Positions 35,306 to 43,516 of a stretch of DNA of 52,971 nt are shown piece by piece. The stretch's first letter is position 1. Each line of letters opens with the position of its first letter. The position numbers and the translations under genes were made by a program. Origin of the DNA: Reyranella sp. (lineage in GTDB: Bacteria; Pseudomonadota; Alphaproteobacteria; Reyranellales; Reyranellaceae); NCBI GenBank assembly GCA_022844015.1, contig JALHMO010000024.1:1-52971 (forward strand). Direction: 5' to 3'. Below the pieces are notes generated by a model. The model was not told the origin of the DNA and made no database searches. It was given only the letters and a program-made list of their open reading frames with translations.

Positions 35306-35764
35306 TCAGCTGGATGCCCCGGCGGTCGGGTCTCGTGCGGCGGCCTCGACCTGTCGCTTGAGCGCAGCATTGAGGGCTTCGAAGCCTCTCTCCGTGTCGG
35401 CGAGCATGCCCGGAAAGGCGCCGGCCAGAAGGCCTGCGAAGCGTTCCTCGTGGCGCAGACGGCAACCGACGCCAACCGGCTCGATGACGAAGGCATGCTC
35501 GCCGTCGAACAGGCCCGGCAACAGCAGGTGACCCAGCCAGCGAAGCTCGCGTTCCGGCTTGGCTGCGCGCACGGTCGGGCGGAAGGTCATCGGCCTGCGT
35601 CCCGGCGGCTGCACCGTCACGCGAAGCCGCGCGCCGACATGGGCCTCGCCCTCGAGGCGACGGATGAAGGGGTTCCAGGCCGGATAGGACGGAAAATCCG
35701 TCAGCACCCGCCACACCGCGGTAGGCGGTGCCGCAATCTCCACGCTCGTCTCAATGCGGGGCAT
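35306..35764 (-). CDS. SRPBCC (START/Bet v1-fold) family protein
   Basis: The 152 residues have the fold's usual order: a first strand IETSVEIAAPPTAVWRVL, then TDFPSYPAWNPFIRRLEGE, long strands in the middle (RLRVTVQPPGRRPMTFRP), HAFVIEPVGVGCRLRHEERF, and a long C-terminal helix DTERGFEALNAALKRQVE. The fold holds lipids or aromatic ligands in a deep cavity, and members range from aromatase/cyclase to carrier roles. It is 148 bases upstream of the P450 gene on the same strand and could share regulation, but no joint pathway is shown. The first 18 bases before the ATG hold no strong ribosome-binding site. Confidence 0.83.
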   Translation of the reverse strand: MPRIETSVEIAAPPTAVWRVLTDFPSYPAWNPFIRRLEGEAHVGARLRVTVQPPGRRPMTFRPTVRAAKPERELRWLGHLLLPGLFDGEHAFVIEPVGVGCRLRHEERFAGLLAGAFPGMLADTERGFEALNAALKRQVEAAARDPTAGASS

Positions 35765-35850
35765 GGCTCACCTCACGTTTCCTGCCGGCCGTGCGTCATT
35801 CTCCCTCGTCATCGCGGGGCATTCGCATGTGGCATCAAGTACAGTTGTCC

Positions 35851-36866
35851 TTATTCGAGCTTCAGGCCGATGTTGCGGATCAGGGCGCCCCAGCGTTCGG
35901 CCTCGGCGCGCCAGATGTCGCGGAAGGCCTCGGGCGAGATCGGCTCGGAGGCGACGGCGCCCAGCTCCGACACGCGCTTGCGGTAGGCGGCCGACGCGAT
36001 CACCGCATTGAGCTCGCGGTTGGCCTTGTCGACGATCGGGCGCGGCGTGCCCTTGGGCGCCAGCACGCCGTACCAGCCGGCGACGTCGAAACCGGCGTAG
36101 CCCTGCTCGGCCATGGTCGGCACCTCGGGCAGGCTGTCGAGCCGGGACGCCGTCGTCACCGCGAGCCCGCGGATCTTGCCGCCGGCGATGCCGGCGCGCG
36201 CCTCGCCGATCGGCGACACGAAGACATCCATTTCGCCGCTCGACAAGGCCAGGATGGTCTGCGGCACGCTGCGATAGGGGATCATCTCGGCCTTGCCGCC
36301 GATCGCTTGCAGGTATAGCTCGCCCACCAGGTGGGCCAGGCTGCCCGGCGCGACGTTGGCGAAGGTGACCTTGCCCGGATGGGCGCGGATGTAGTCGGCC
36401 AGCTCGGTCATCGAGCGCACCGGCAACGTATCGCGCACCAGGATGGCAAACGGCGCATAGGCCAGCATGGCGACCGGGTCGAAGTCGCGTTCGGTGTCGT
36501 AGAGCTGGGTCTCGAAGACGAACGGATTGGTGACCACGAGGCTCGCGATCATGAACAGGAGCGTGTAGCCGTCGGCCGGCGAGCGCGCGGCGATCTGCGC
36601 CGAGATTCCGCCCGTCGCGCCCGGCTTGCCGTCGATGTAGAAGCGTGGCCCAGCCGATCCGACAGCGCCTCGAAGACGATGCGGGCATGGGTGTCGGTGA
36701 TGCCGCCGGTCGACGGCGACACGACCCGCACCGTCTTGGCCGGCCAGTCGATCGATTGCCCGCGGGCCGCCGTCGGCAACGCCAGCCCGGTCGACGCGAT
36801 GAGGCCGAGCGCACGCCGGCGTGTCGGCCGCGCGCTAGGGAAGAGACTGTCCTGCGAACTGCTCAT
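35851..36866 (-). pseudogene. Bug-family binding protein gene with a single-base frameshift
   Basis: The first frame (36866 downward) gives a leader with TRRRALGLIASTGLAL, the mature start SIDWPAKTVRVVSPSTGG, and VFEALSDRLGH, then turns into Arg/Ser-rich nonsense. From about 36645 the next frame continues the Bug sequence without loss: FYIDGKPGATGGISAQIAAR, SPADGYTLLFMIASLVV, and on to the C-terminus GALIRNIGLKLE. Adding one base between 36645 and 36646 restores GQRFYIDGK, the family wording. So one base is missing, in the genome or in the assembly. No stop codons disturb the rest. The intact product would bind a carboxylate, probably linked to the upstream monooxygenase and hydrolase. It overlaps the hydrolase gene by 32 bases. 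Confidence 0.85.
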
Positions 36867-37677
36867 GGTCGTTTCCTCCGATTGTTCTTGTCGAGGCGCC
36901 CTCTTGCAGGAAGGCGATCACCGGCCGGGCCACGGCGGCAGGATCCTGAACCGCGGCGACATGTCCGACGCCCGCGAGCATTAACGTCCGCGCGCCGCCG
37001 ATCTCGTCGACGAGCGACAGCGTGTGCGACGGCGGGACGAGGCGATCCTCCGCTGCGGCCAGGACCAGCGTGGGGGCGGCGACGCCGCCGAGGTCGACGG
37101 CGACGGGACGCGCCAGGATGCCGGCGCGCCGCTGCCTCTGCCCGGCCGTACGGCTGACGCCCGAGAAGATGCCGATCACCTCGGGGTGACGGGCGATGTG
37201 ATCATCGGGAAAGAAGTAGCGCGCGATATCGCCGGCACTCTCCGGCAGCCGGGCGCGCAGCGCGGCAAGCTTGGCGAAGACCTCGGGATTGATCGCGAGT
37301 GGCGGCGTGCCGGCGCGAAACGTGCTCGACAGCACCAGCCGGTCGACCCGATGAGGATGACGAACCGCCAGCACCTGGGCGATGACTCCCCCCAGCGACG
37401 TGCCGAAGACATGGGCGCGTTCGTGACCAAGAGCCGCGACCAGCGCCGCCGCGTCGTCGGCGAGCTCGTCGGGGCCATAGGCGTCCGCCGGATTGCGCGT
37501 GCCGCCGGAGTCGCGCTGGTCGTATGCGATCACCGTGAAGTGCGGCGCCAGCAGCGCGGCGAAGGCGTCGAACATCGAATGATCGGCTTCGGCGCCATGA
37601 ATCAGGATCAGCGGCGGCCCGCTGCCCTGCTGCGCGAAGGCAATGGAAGTGGCGTTGGCGTCGATGTGCCTGACCAT
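36835..37677 (-). CDS. Alpha/beta hydrolase
   Basis: The 280 residues are a classic alpha/beta-hydrolase: PLILIHGAEADHSMFD (oxyanion HG), VIAYDQRDSGGT, nucleophile elbow FGTSLGGVIAQ (Ser about 94), an acid in LVLAAAEDRLVPP, and the catalytic His in LAGVGHVAAVQDP. It resembles meta-cleavage-product hydrolases and enol-lactonases that follow aromatic hydroxylation. It starts 9 bases after the flavin monooxygenase gene and overlaps the Bug gene at its end, so it is the middle gene of an operon. The last 25 residues extend past the usual end of the family and run into the next gene's leader. Confidence 0.87.
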   Translation of the reverse strand: MVRHIDANATSIAFAQQGSGPPLILIHGAEADHSMFDAFAALLAPHFTVIAYDQRDSGGTRNPADAYGPDELADDAAALVAALGHERAHVFGTSLGGVIAQVLAVRHPHRVDRLVLSSTFRAGTPPLAINPEVFAKLAALRARLPESAGDIARYFFPDDHIARHPEVIGIFSGVSRTAGQRQRRAGILARPVAVDLGGVAAPTLVLAAAEDRLVPPSHTLSLVDEIGGARTLMLAGVGHVAAVQDPAAVARPVIAFLQEGASTRTIGGNDHEQFAGQSLP

Positions 37678-37686
37678 GCCCCCCTC

Positions 37687-39306
37687 TCAATGCAGCAGCG
37701 TGCCGAGCGCGCTCGCGAGCTCGCGCGGCGGATCGGGCGGGATGTAGGGCATACGCCAGGCGACGTGGCCGTCAGGCCGCACCAGCACGGCGCCGCGCAG
37801 GCCCATGTGGATGCCGTCCGCGGGATGCGCATTGGGAAGCTGCTTCAGCGCGAGCGGCAGGCCGAGACTGGCCGACAGAGACCGCCCCGCCTCCAGCCAG
37901 TCATTTCCCATCGGGCCGGCGACCAGCGTGAGCTCCTGGTCGAACCAGTCGAGCGTCGAGTGCTTGCGGGCAGGATCGAGCCACAGATGCGGGAAGCGTC
38001 CGCCTGGGCGATCGCTCGGCGTGTAGACGCGCGTCAGGTGGCCACCGCGCGGCGTGCCGTCGGGGATCACCGCGCCCTCCTCGTAGGAGAAGCCGAGCGC
38101 CTGGCCGATGCTGTGCAGGTGGTTGTCGAGATCGTTGACCCAGAAGCGGATGTGATCGTCGTTGGCCGAGCGGATCGCCTGGTCCATGCGCTGGAAGCGG
38201 ACGCGGTTGCCGAAGCTGAAATCGGCGTTGGACTGCGCCACCGGCCGGCGCTCGCAATCATAGCTGTCGAGCAGCCTGTCCGACGCCCAGCCGCGCAGCA
38301 CATAGACCAGCTTCCAGGCGAGGTTGTGGGCATCCTGCACGCCCGAGTTCAGGCCGAAGCCGCCGGTCGGCGGGAAGCGGTGGGCGGCATCGCCGACCAG
38401 GAACACGCGGCGGTTGCGGAACGAGCCGGCCACCTGCTTGCTCATCCGCCAGACCGAGCGATTGAGCAGTGTCACATCGAGGTCGGGCACACCGACATGG
38501 GCACGGATGATCTCGACCATCTCGGCGTCGGTCCATGGCCGCGGCCGGTCGTCCTGGGTCTCGCCGATCTGGATGATGCTCAGCCAGCGGTCGCGGCCGT
38601 TGGTGTTGAGGATGCCGGCGCGCGGCACGCCAGGCGTCGTGGAATAGACCTGGTAGCCGGCCGCCTCACGCGCCAGCGGGAAGCGCGAGAGATCGGCGCG
38701 CCAGTATTCGTTCAGCAGCACCGCGAGTGCCGCCGGCCCGACCATGTCGATGCCCGCGGCGCGGCGCGTCTGGCTGCCGGCGCCGTCGCACGCCAGCAGG
38801 TATTTCGCATGCCAGCGCTCGCTCTCGCCACTCTCGACCGAGCGAATCTCGGCCACGATGCCGTCCGCGGTCTCCTCGAAACCCACGAACTCGGTCGAGA
38901 AGCGCACCTGCACCAGGTTCGAATGCTCGATGACCTTGTAGATTTCCTCCTCGACCGCATCCTGCGCGACCAGGCATTTCCAGGCCGGCGTCTGCCCGAG
39001 ATTCGGTTCCGGCCGCGAACGTCCGATCTCGCGACCGGCGATGCTCTCGACCTGGACGAACATGTCGGAATTATCTTGGAGGCCGCGATCGCGGATCGCC
39101 CGCTCGATGCGCCACTGGCGGAAGATCTCCATGGTGCGCACCCAGCAGCCGCGCGACTTGGGATGGTCGGTCGTCGTCGGGCTCCTCTCGACGATGACGG
39201 CATCGATGCCGAAGCGATCGAGCAGCAGCCCCATCGCCAGCCCGACCGGCCCGCCGCCGACGATGAAGACCGAGGTCCGGCGGGTTACGTCCACAGCATC
39301 GCCCAT
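37687..39306 (-). CDS. FAD-dependent aromatic-ring monooxygenase (MhpA/PheA type)
   Basis: The 539-residue class A flavoprotein hydroxylase has the three FAD motifs: GxGxxG in VFIVGGGPVGLAMGLLLDR (about 15), the DG motif in LLACDGAGSQTRRAAGI (about 175), and the GD motif in VFLVGDAAHRFPPTGGFGLN (about 300). A thioredoxin-like C-terminal domain completes the protein, as in phenol hydroxylase or 3-(3-hydroxyphenyl)propionate hydroxylase. GGAGGA precedes the ATG at 39306. The longer frame adds 12 codons with no support. It heads an operon with an alpha/beta hydrolase and a Bug binding protein, and is divergent from a LysR gene that most likely controls it. The ring substrate is not known. Confidence 0.9.
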   Translation of the reverse strand: MGDAVDVTRRTSVFIVGGGPVGLAMGLLLDRFGIDAVIVERSPTTTDHPKSRGCWVRTMEIFRQWRIERAIRDRGLQDNSDMFVQVESIAGREIGRSRPEPNLGQTPAWKCLVAQDAVEEEIYKVIEHSNLVQVRFSTEFVGFEETADGIVAEIRSVESGESERWHAKYLLACDGAGSQTRRAAGIDMVGPAALAVLLNEYWRADLSRFPLAREAAGYQVYSTTPGVPRAGILNTNGRDRWLSIIQIGETQDDRPRPWTDAEMVEIIRAHVGVPDLDVTLLNRSVWRMSKQVAGSFRNRRVFLVGDAAHRFPPTGGFGLNSGVQDAHNLAWKLVYVLRGWASDRLLDSYDCERRPVAQSNADFSFGNRVRFQRMDQAIRSANDDHIRFWVNDLDNHLHSIGQALGFSYEEGAVIPDGTPRGGHLTRVYTPSDRPGGRFPHLWLDPARKHSTLDWFDQELTLVAGPMGNDWLEAGRSLSASLGLPLALKQLPNAHPADGIHMGLRGAVLVRPDGHVAWRMPYIPPDPPRELASALGTLLH

Positions 39307-39333
39307 TCGGCATTCCTCCGTTGTTCCCTCCTG

Positions 39334-39477
39334 CCCCGTCATCGGGGGAGGTGGCCCGCAAGGCCGGAGGGGGAAGGCCGCAATCGAGGTTCATGAAATT
39401 CCGACGTCGGAAGCTCCCGAATCGCGACTGTGGCCTGCCCCCTCTGCCCCCTATCGGCACCTCCCCAGATGACGGGG
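39334..39477. repeat. Palindromic element between the monooxygenase and LysR genes
   Basis: The 20-base ends CCCCGTCATCGGGGGAGGTG (39334-39353) and its reverse complement at 39458-39477 differ at one base. The centre holds the perfect 14-base palindrome TTCCGACGTCGGAA (39399-39412). The element fills most of the 261-base divergent gap, so the promoters of both genes must lie within or beside it. The CCTCCCC/GGGGAGG wording is shared with the element at 20380-20570. Confidence 0.8.
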
Positions 39478-39567
39478 GAAGAATACGAGTTGGCCAAGTC
39501 TGGCCGAATCGGCCTATCTCACAAGAATATGTTTGATATGGTTCTAATCTCTAATCGAGATGAGACC

Positions 39568-40476
39568 ATGGACCTGCGCCAGCTCCGCTACTTCGTCGCC
39601 GTCGCCGAGCGCGGCGGGTTCGGCGCTGCCGCCAGCGCTCTCAACGTGGCCCAGTCGGCGCTCAGCCGGCACGTCAAGCTCCTGGAGCACGAGTTGGGCG
39701 GCGCGCTGCTGGAGCGCGGGGCGCGCGGCGTGTCGGTCACCGAGCCCGGCAGGGTCCTGCTCGACCGCGGGCGCTGGTTGCTCGGCGTGGTCGACGACAT
39801 TCGCGCCGAGGTCCGGCTGGAAAATCGCGAGCCGAGCGGCACGGTGCGGCTCGGCGCGCCCTCGAGCCTGGCCGACATCTTCTACACGCCGCTCGCCCGC
39901 CACTTCGCCGAGCGCTTCCCGCGTGTGCAGCTCGAGCTCAGCGAAGGTCTCACCGAGGAGATGACCGATCGCCTGCTGCGCGGCGACATCGACGTCGCGA
40001 TCCTGTCCGGGCCGCGGCCGAACGATCATCTCTCCTACCAGACGCTGGTGATCGAGCAGGTGTTCCTCATCGGGCCGCCGGGCGACCCGTTGCTGAGCCG
40101 CGGGCCGCTGTCGCGGCCCGATCTCGCGCACCTGCCCGCCGCCGTGCTGCCGCTCAGCGCCGGAACGCGCGGCGCGTTCCCGCCCGACGTGAAGTCCACG
40201 CTGCGCGTCGAGAGCATGGCATCGCTGAAGCAGATGGCGGCCGTCGGCCTGGGCTACGGGATGCTGCCCTACTCCGGCATCCACAAGGAGGTCGCCGAGG
40301 GCACGCTGTCGGCGGCACGCCTGCCGTGGCTGCGCGGCGATCGCGTGCTCGCCTTGCCGCGCGGCCGCCCGGTGACACGCGCGACGCGCGAGACGGTCGC
40401 CGCGCTGGAGACGATCTGCAGGACGCTGATCGCCGCCGGCAAGATCCTGGTCGCCCCGCCGCGGCGACAGCGCTGA
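39568..40476 (+). CDS. LysR family transcriptional regulator
   Basis: The 302 residues have the LysR helix-turn-helix at residues 1-62 (MDLRQLRYFVAVAERGGFGAAA, then LNVAQSALSRHVKLLEHELGG) and a periplasmic-binding-like effector domain at about 90-295. The effector domain starts SGTVRLGAPSSLADIFY. LysR proteins usually activate a divergent operon when bound to a pathway intermediate. The divergent flavin monooxygenase operon is the obvious target. The start MDLRQLRYF matches the family; the open frame extends 46 codons upstream into the repeat and is not used. The 3' end is followed by the dispersed palindrome at 40484-40583. Confidence 0.92.
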   Translation: MDLRQLRYFVAVAERGGFGAAASALNVAQSALSRHVKLLEHELGGALLERGARGVSVTEPGRVLLDRGRWLLGVVDDIRAEVRLENREPSGTVRLGAPSSLADIFYTPLARHFAERFPRVQLELSEGLTEEMTDRLLRGDIDVAILSGPRPNDHLSYQTLVIEQVFLIGPPGDPLLSRGPLSRPDLAHLPAAVLPLSAGTRGAFPPDVKSTLRVESMASLKQMAAVGLGYGMLPYSGIHKEVAEGTLSAARLPWLRGDRVLALPRGRPVTRATRETVAALETICRTLIAAGKILVAPPRRQR

Positions 40477-40483
40477 GCATGTG

Positions 40484-40583
40484 CCAGGAGCGCGCCACTC
40501 CGATGGCGCTCATGGGATCTGTGATCGGCAAGAAGAGCGCCACCTTGTCTGAGTAACCTCCGCCACCAGTGGCGCGCTCCCGG
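40484..40583. repeat. Palindromic dispersed repeat, copy 2
   Basis: The outer arms (CCAGGAGCGCGCCACT at 40484-40499 and AGTGGCGCGCTCCCGG at 40568-40583) pair with one mismatch. The next 45 bases after the left arm match the reverse complement of the element at 25524-25604 with few changes (CGATGGCGCTCATGGGAT, then GATCGGCAAGAAGAGCGCCA). Copy 2 has an extra inserted stretch before its right arm. It starts 7 bases after the LysR stop. Confidence 0.8.
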
Positions 40584-40734
40584 CGGTGATCCCTCGCGAG
40601 ACGGGGGATGCCACTCCTTGGGCTGAAGCTCAGCTTGAGCGGCGCTCCCTGCAGGCCCCTCGGGGAAGCGCGACTCGATGGGCCGCATCGGCTATCGTCC
40701 TCGGCAGGGCGCAAGCTTCGAGGGAGAGACGACG

Positions 40735-42522
40735 ATGGCGGCACTGACCGAGACGGCCCGCAGCGAAGGTGAGACCTACGCCCAGCGCCCTGCGCTCCGC
40801 GGCACGCGTCACATGGTGTCGGCCGGACACTACGGCGCAGCCCATGCCGCCTTCGCGATCCTCGAGGCGGGCGGCAACGCCGTCGACGCCGCGGTGGCGG
40901 GCGGCATTGCGCTCGGCGTCCTGCAGCCCGACATCGTAAATGTCGCCGGAGTTGCGCCCATCCTGGTGCGCATGGCCGACGGCGCGGTGTGGAACATCGA
41001 AGGTCTCGGCTACTGGCCGGCCGCCGCCGATCCCGAGCTGTTCGTACGCCAGTTCAATGGCGCCATTCCCGAGGGTGTGCTGCGTACCGTCGTGCCGGCC
41101 GCACCCGACGCCTGGATCACGGCACTGAAGCGCTTCGGCACGATGAGTTTCGGAGAGGTCGCCGCCGCCTCAATCCGCTTCGCCGGCGAAGGTTTCCCGA
41201 TGTATCCCCTGCTCGCCGACATGCTGGCGGGCAAGCGCGACAAGTACGCCAGGTGGCCGTCGAGCGCCGCGATCTATCTGCCGGGCGGCCAGCCGCCCAG
41301 GGTCGGCGATCTGTTCATACAGGCCGATCTCGCGCGCTCGCTCACCTACATGGCCGACGAGGAGAAGGCGGCGCGCGCCCGCGGCGGCGATCGCACGGCC
41401 GGCCTCGAGGCGGCCCGTGCCGCGTTCTACAAGGGCGACATCGCGCGCACGATCGTCGACTATCACCGGCAGGAAGGCGGCTGGATGTCGGCCGCGGACC
41501 TTGCCGGCTACACATCGCCGGTCGCGCGTGCGCCGTCGGTGCACTTCGCCGGCACCGAGGTCTTCACCTGCGATGCCTGGTGCCAGGGCCCGGTGCTCGG
41601 CCAGGCGCTGAACATTGTCGATCATTCGGCGCTGCTGGCGGCCGGCCACAACTCGCCCGACTACCTGCACATGATCATCGAGGCGCTGAAGCTCGCCTTC
41701 GCCGATCGCGAGGCCTTCTATGGCGATCCGCGCCATGTCGACGTCCCGCTCGGCGGGCTGCTCGATCCAGACTACGGCGCGCAGCGCCGCGCCCTGATCG
41801 ATCCGCGCCGCGCCCATCCCGAGATGCCGCCGCACGGCAGGCCCACCGGTGCAACGACCTCCACCGGCGCGATGACTCCCGCCGCTGCGCTGGCAGCCTC
41901 CGCGCTGCGCCAGGACGCCGCGCCGACCGGCCTGCCGCGCGACACGTCGTACATCTGCGTCGTCGATCGCTGGGGCAACACGGTCTCGGCGACGCCGAGC
42001 GACGTCTCGTCCGAATCGCCGATCATCCCCGGCACCGGACTCTGCCCGTCCTCGCGCGGCTCGCAATCGTGGACGACGGCAGGCCATCCCAGCCGCCTCG
42101 CCCCCGGCAAGCGGCCGCGGCTCACGCCGGCACCCGCGCTGGCGGTGGCAGCCGGCCGCTACGTCCTGCCGTTCGGCACGCCCGGCGGCGACGTGCAGCA
42201 GCAGGCGATGCTGCAGGTGTTGCTGAACATGATGTTGTTCGGCATGGACCCGCAGGACGCCGTCGAGCATCCGCGCGTGGCGAGCTACAGCTTCCCCGAC
42301 AGCTTCGAGCCGCACCCCTACCTGCCGGGCCGCCTGTGCATCGAGTCGCGCATCCCCCGCGAGACCGGCGAGGAGTTGGCCCGCCGCGGCCACCAGGTCA
42401 CGTGGTGGCCCGACCGCATCTGGCGCGCCGGCGCAGTCTGCGCCATCCACGCCGACCTGCAGAGCGGCATCCTGACCTCGGGCGCCGATCCGCGCCGCGC
42501 GAGCTATGCGCTGGGCTGGTGA
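40735..42522 (+). CDS. ggt: Gamma-glutamyltransferase family Ntn-hydrolase
   Basis: The 595-residue precursor is of the GGT family. Residues 20-110 have HMVSAGHYGAAHAAFAILEAGGNAVDAAVA, the opening of the large subunit. The self-cleavage point is near residue 403, at the DTSYICVVDRWGNTVSATPSD segment; the usual motif is TTHxSVVD, and here a Thr is kept but followed by Ser-Tyr-Ile-Cys. Beyond it are the GTPGGD glycine turn (FGTPGGDVQQQ) and the C-terminal sheet. No signal peptide is seen, unlike E. coli Ggt, so it may be cytoplasmic. GGGAGAG precedes the ATG. Relatives include cephalosporin acylases and oxamate amidohydrolase, so glutathione need not be the substrate. Confidence 0.88.
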   Translation: MAALTETARSEGETYAQRPALRGTRHMVSAGHYGAAHAAFAILEAGGNAVDAAVAGGIALGVLQPDIVNVAGVAPILVRMADGAVWNIEGLGYWPAAADPELFVRQFNGAIPEGVLRTVVPAAPDAWITALKRFGTMSFGEVAAASIRFAGEGFPMYPLLADMLAGKRDKYARWPSSAAIYLPGGQPPRVGDLFIQADLARSLTYMADEEKAARARGGDRTAGLEAARAAFYKGDIARTIVDYHRQEGGWMSAADLAGYTSPVARAPSVHFAGTEVFTCDAWCQGPVLGQALNIVDHSALLAAGHNSPDYLHMIIEALKLAFADREAFYGDPRHVDVPLGGLLDPDYGAQRRALIDPRRAHPEMPPHGRPTGATTSTGAMTPAAALAASALRQDAAPTGLPRDTSYICVVDRWGNTVSATPSDVSSESPIIPGTGLCPSSRGSQSWTTAGHPSRLAPGKRPRLTPAPALAVAAGRYVLPFGTPGGDVQQQAMLQVLLNMMLFGMDPQDAVEHPRVASYSFPDSFEPHPYLPGRLCIESRIPRETGEELARRGHQVTWWPDRIWRAGAVCAIHADLQSGILTSGADPRRASYALGW

Positions 42523-42713
42523 TTCGATCTCGCCTCCCCCGTCATACAGCTATCGGGTAGACACACCCCAGAGCCCTTCCCCGTAGGCGAGTTAACCGGG
42601 TTCGGCTTGCGGCGTGTCGTCGTCCGGCGCACGTGGCTGTCCGAGATGGTGCGCGGCCTATCCCAGCGAGAGCGGCTTGTCGGCAGGTTGGAAGCTGGAC
42701 GGGTCCCACTTGC

Positions 42714-42746
42714 CATGTGTATGTTTGGGGTTGTCCGATACACATG
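42714..42746 (+). promoter_or_regulatory. Inverted repeat upstream of vapBC (autoregulatory operator candidate)
   Basis: CATGTGTAT (42714-42722) and ATACACATG (42738-42746) are perfect 9-base arms with 15 bases between. They lie 13 bases or more before the antitoxin ATG at 42759. Type II toxin-antitoxin operons are usually repressed by their own complex at palindromes like this, directly upstream of the antitoxin start. An in-frame ATG at 42744 overlaps the right arm and is the less likely start. The rest of the 236-base gap after ggt shows nothing else. Confidence 0.6.
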
Positions 42747-42758
42747 AGGACATCGGAA

Positions 42759-42971
42759 ATGCGCACGAACATCGACATCGATGACGATCTCCTCGCCAAG
42801 GCCATGGCTGCAACCGGCCTCCCGACGAAGAAAGCGACGGTCGAAGAAGCCCTGCGTCGTCTCGTCAAGCGCCGCGAAAGGCTGGATGCGCTCGCTGACT
42901 TGGCAGGGCTCGGCTGGGAAGGCGATCTGTCGGCGATGCGCGAAGGGCGTGAAGTGCATCGGCGCCGATGA
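42759..42971 (+). CDS. vapB: VapB-type antitoxin
   Basis: The 70 residues carry a ribbon-helix-helix start MRTNIDIDDDLLAKAMAATG (DNA binding) followed by TKKATVEEALRRLVKRRERLDA. The C-terminal tail DLAGLGWEGDLSAMREGREV holds the toxin-masking region; the tail is typical of VapB antitoxins of the type II TA class with PIN-domain partners. The stop overlaps the toxin start as ATGA, as expected for coupled synthesis. The RHH domain would bind the inverted repeat at 42714-42746. An alternative ATG at 42744 adds five residues. Confidence 0.88.
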   Translation: MRTNIDIDDDLLAKAMAATGLPTKKATVEEALRRLVKRRERLDALADLAGLGWEGDLSAMREGREVHRRR

Positions 42972-43369
42972 TCGTCGTCGACAGCTCCGTCTGGATCGCC
43001 TCGCTGCGCAGGCAACCCAGTCGAGCGGTGCTCCGGTTGCAGGCCGCCGTCGAGCACGAGGATGATCAGCTTCTGATCGGCGACGTGATCATGCTCGAGG
43101 TGCTTCAAGGCGCACGTGACGAGACGCATGCCGCTCGGATCGAACGAAATCTGCGCACCTACCCGATCGCATCGATGCTCGATGAGAGCATCGCGGTGCA
43201 GGCGGCCCGGAACTATCGGCTCTTGCGCGCGCGCGGCATCACGGTCCGCAAGACCGTCGACATGATCATCGGCACATACTGCCTTGCAGGCGGTCACACG
43301 CTGTTGCACGACGATCGAGATTTCGACTCGCTCGCCGAGCATCTTGGCCTGAGCGTCCTCTCGACCTGA
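42968..43369 (+). CDS. vapC: VapC-type PIN-domain ribonuclease toxin
   Basis: The 133-residue PIN domain has the acidic metal residues in place: Asp5 in MIVVDSSVWIA, Glu44 in IMLEVLQGAR, Asp98 in VRKTVDMIIG, and the late Asp cluster in LLHDDRDFD (115-120). Such toxins cut tRNA or rRNA at single sites and stop translation until VapB is remade. It overlaps vapB by 4 bases. The pair lies between ggt and the phn operon and is probably an accessory insertion, though no mobile element is attached. Confidence 0.92.
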   Translation: MIVVDSSVWIASLRRQPSRAVLRLQAAVEHEDDQLLIGDVIMLEVLQGARDETHAARIERNLRTYPIASMLDESIAVQAARNYRLLRARGITVRKTVDMIIGTYCLAGGHTLLHDDRDFDSLAEHLGLSVLST

Positions 43370-43475
43370 CGCTGGATGTCACGCCCGCGCGGCACGGTAC
43401 CTCAGCCACCCTTGAAAGGCTGCGCATCAGGCAAGGTCGAGGCCGGCCCCTCGGCTCATGCGGCATTGCTGGTGC

Positions 43476-43493
43476 GTCGAGGGTCGCCTCGAC
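43476..43493. other. Short perfect stem-loop between vapC and phnY
   Basis: GTCGAGG (43476-43482), loop GTCG, and CCTCGAC (43487-43493) form a perfect 7-base stem in the 147-base convergent gap between vapC and phnY. It has no following T tract on either strand, so it is at best a weak terminator. Confidence 0.3.
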
Positions 43494-43516
43494 CTTGGCG
43501 CGAGGCACCCCGCGGT

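Noticed and set aside
42523..42713. Small gene between ggt and vapB
   Set aside because: No frame has a ribosome-binding site or a recognisable product; the stretch appears non-coding.
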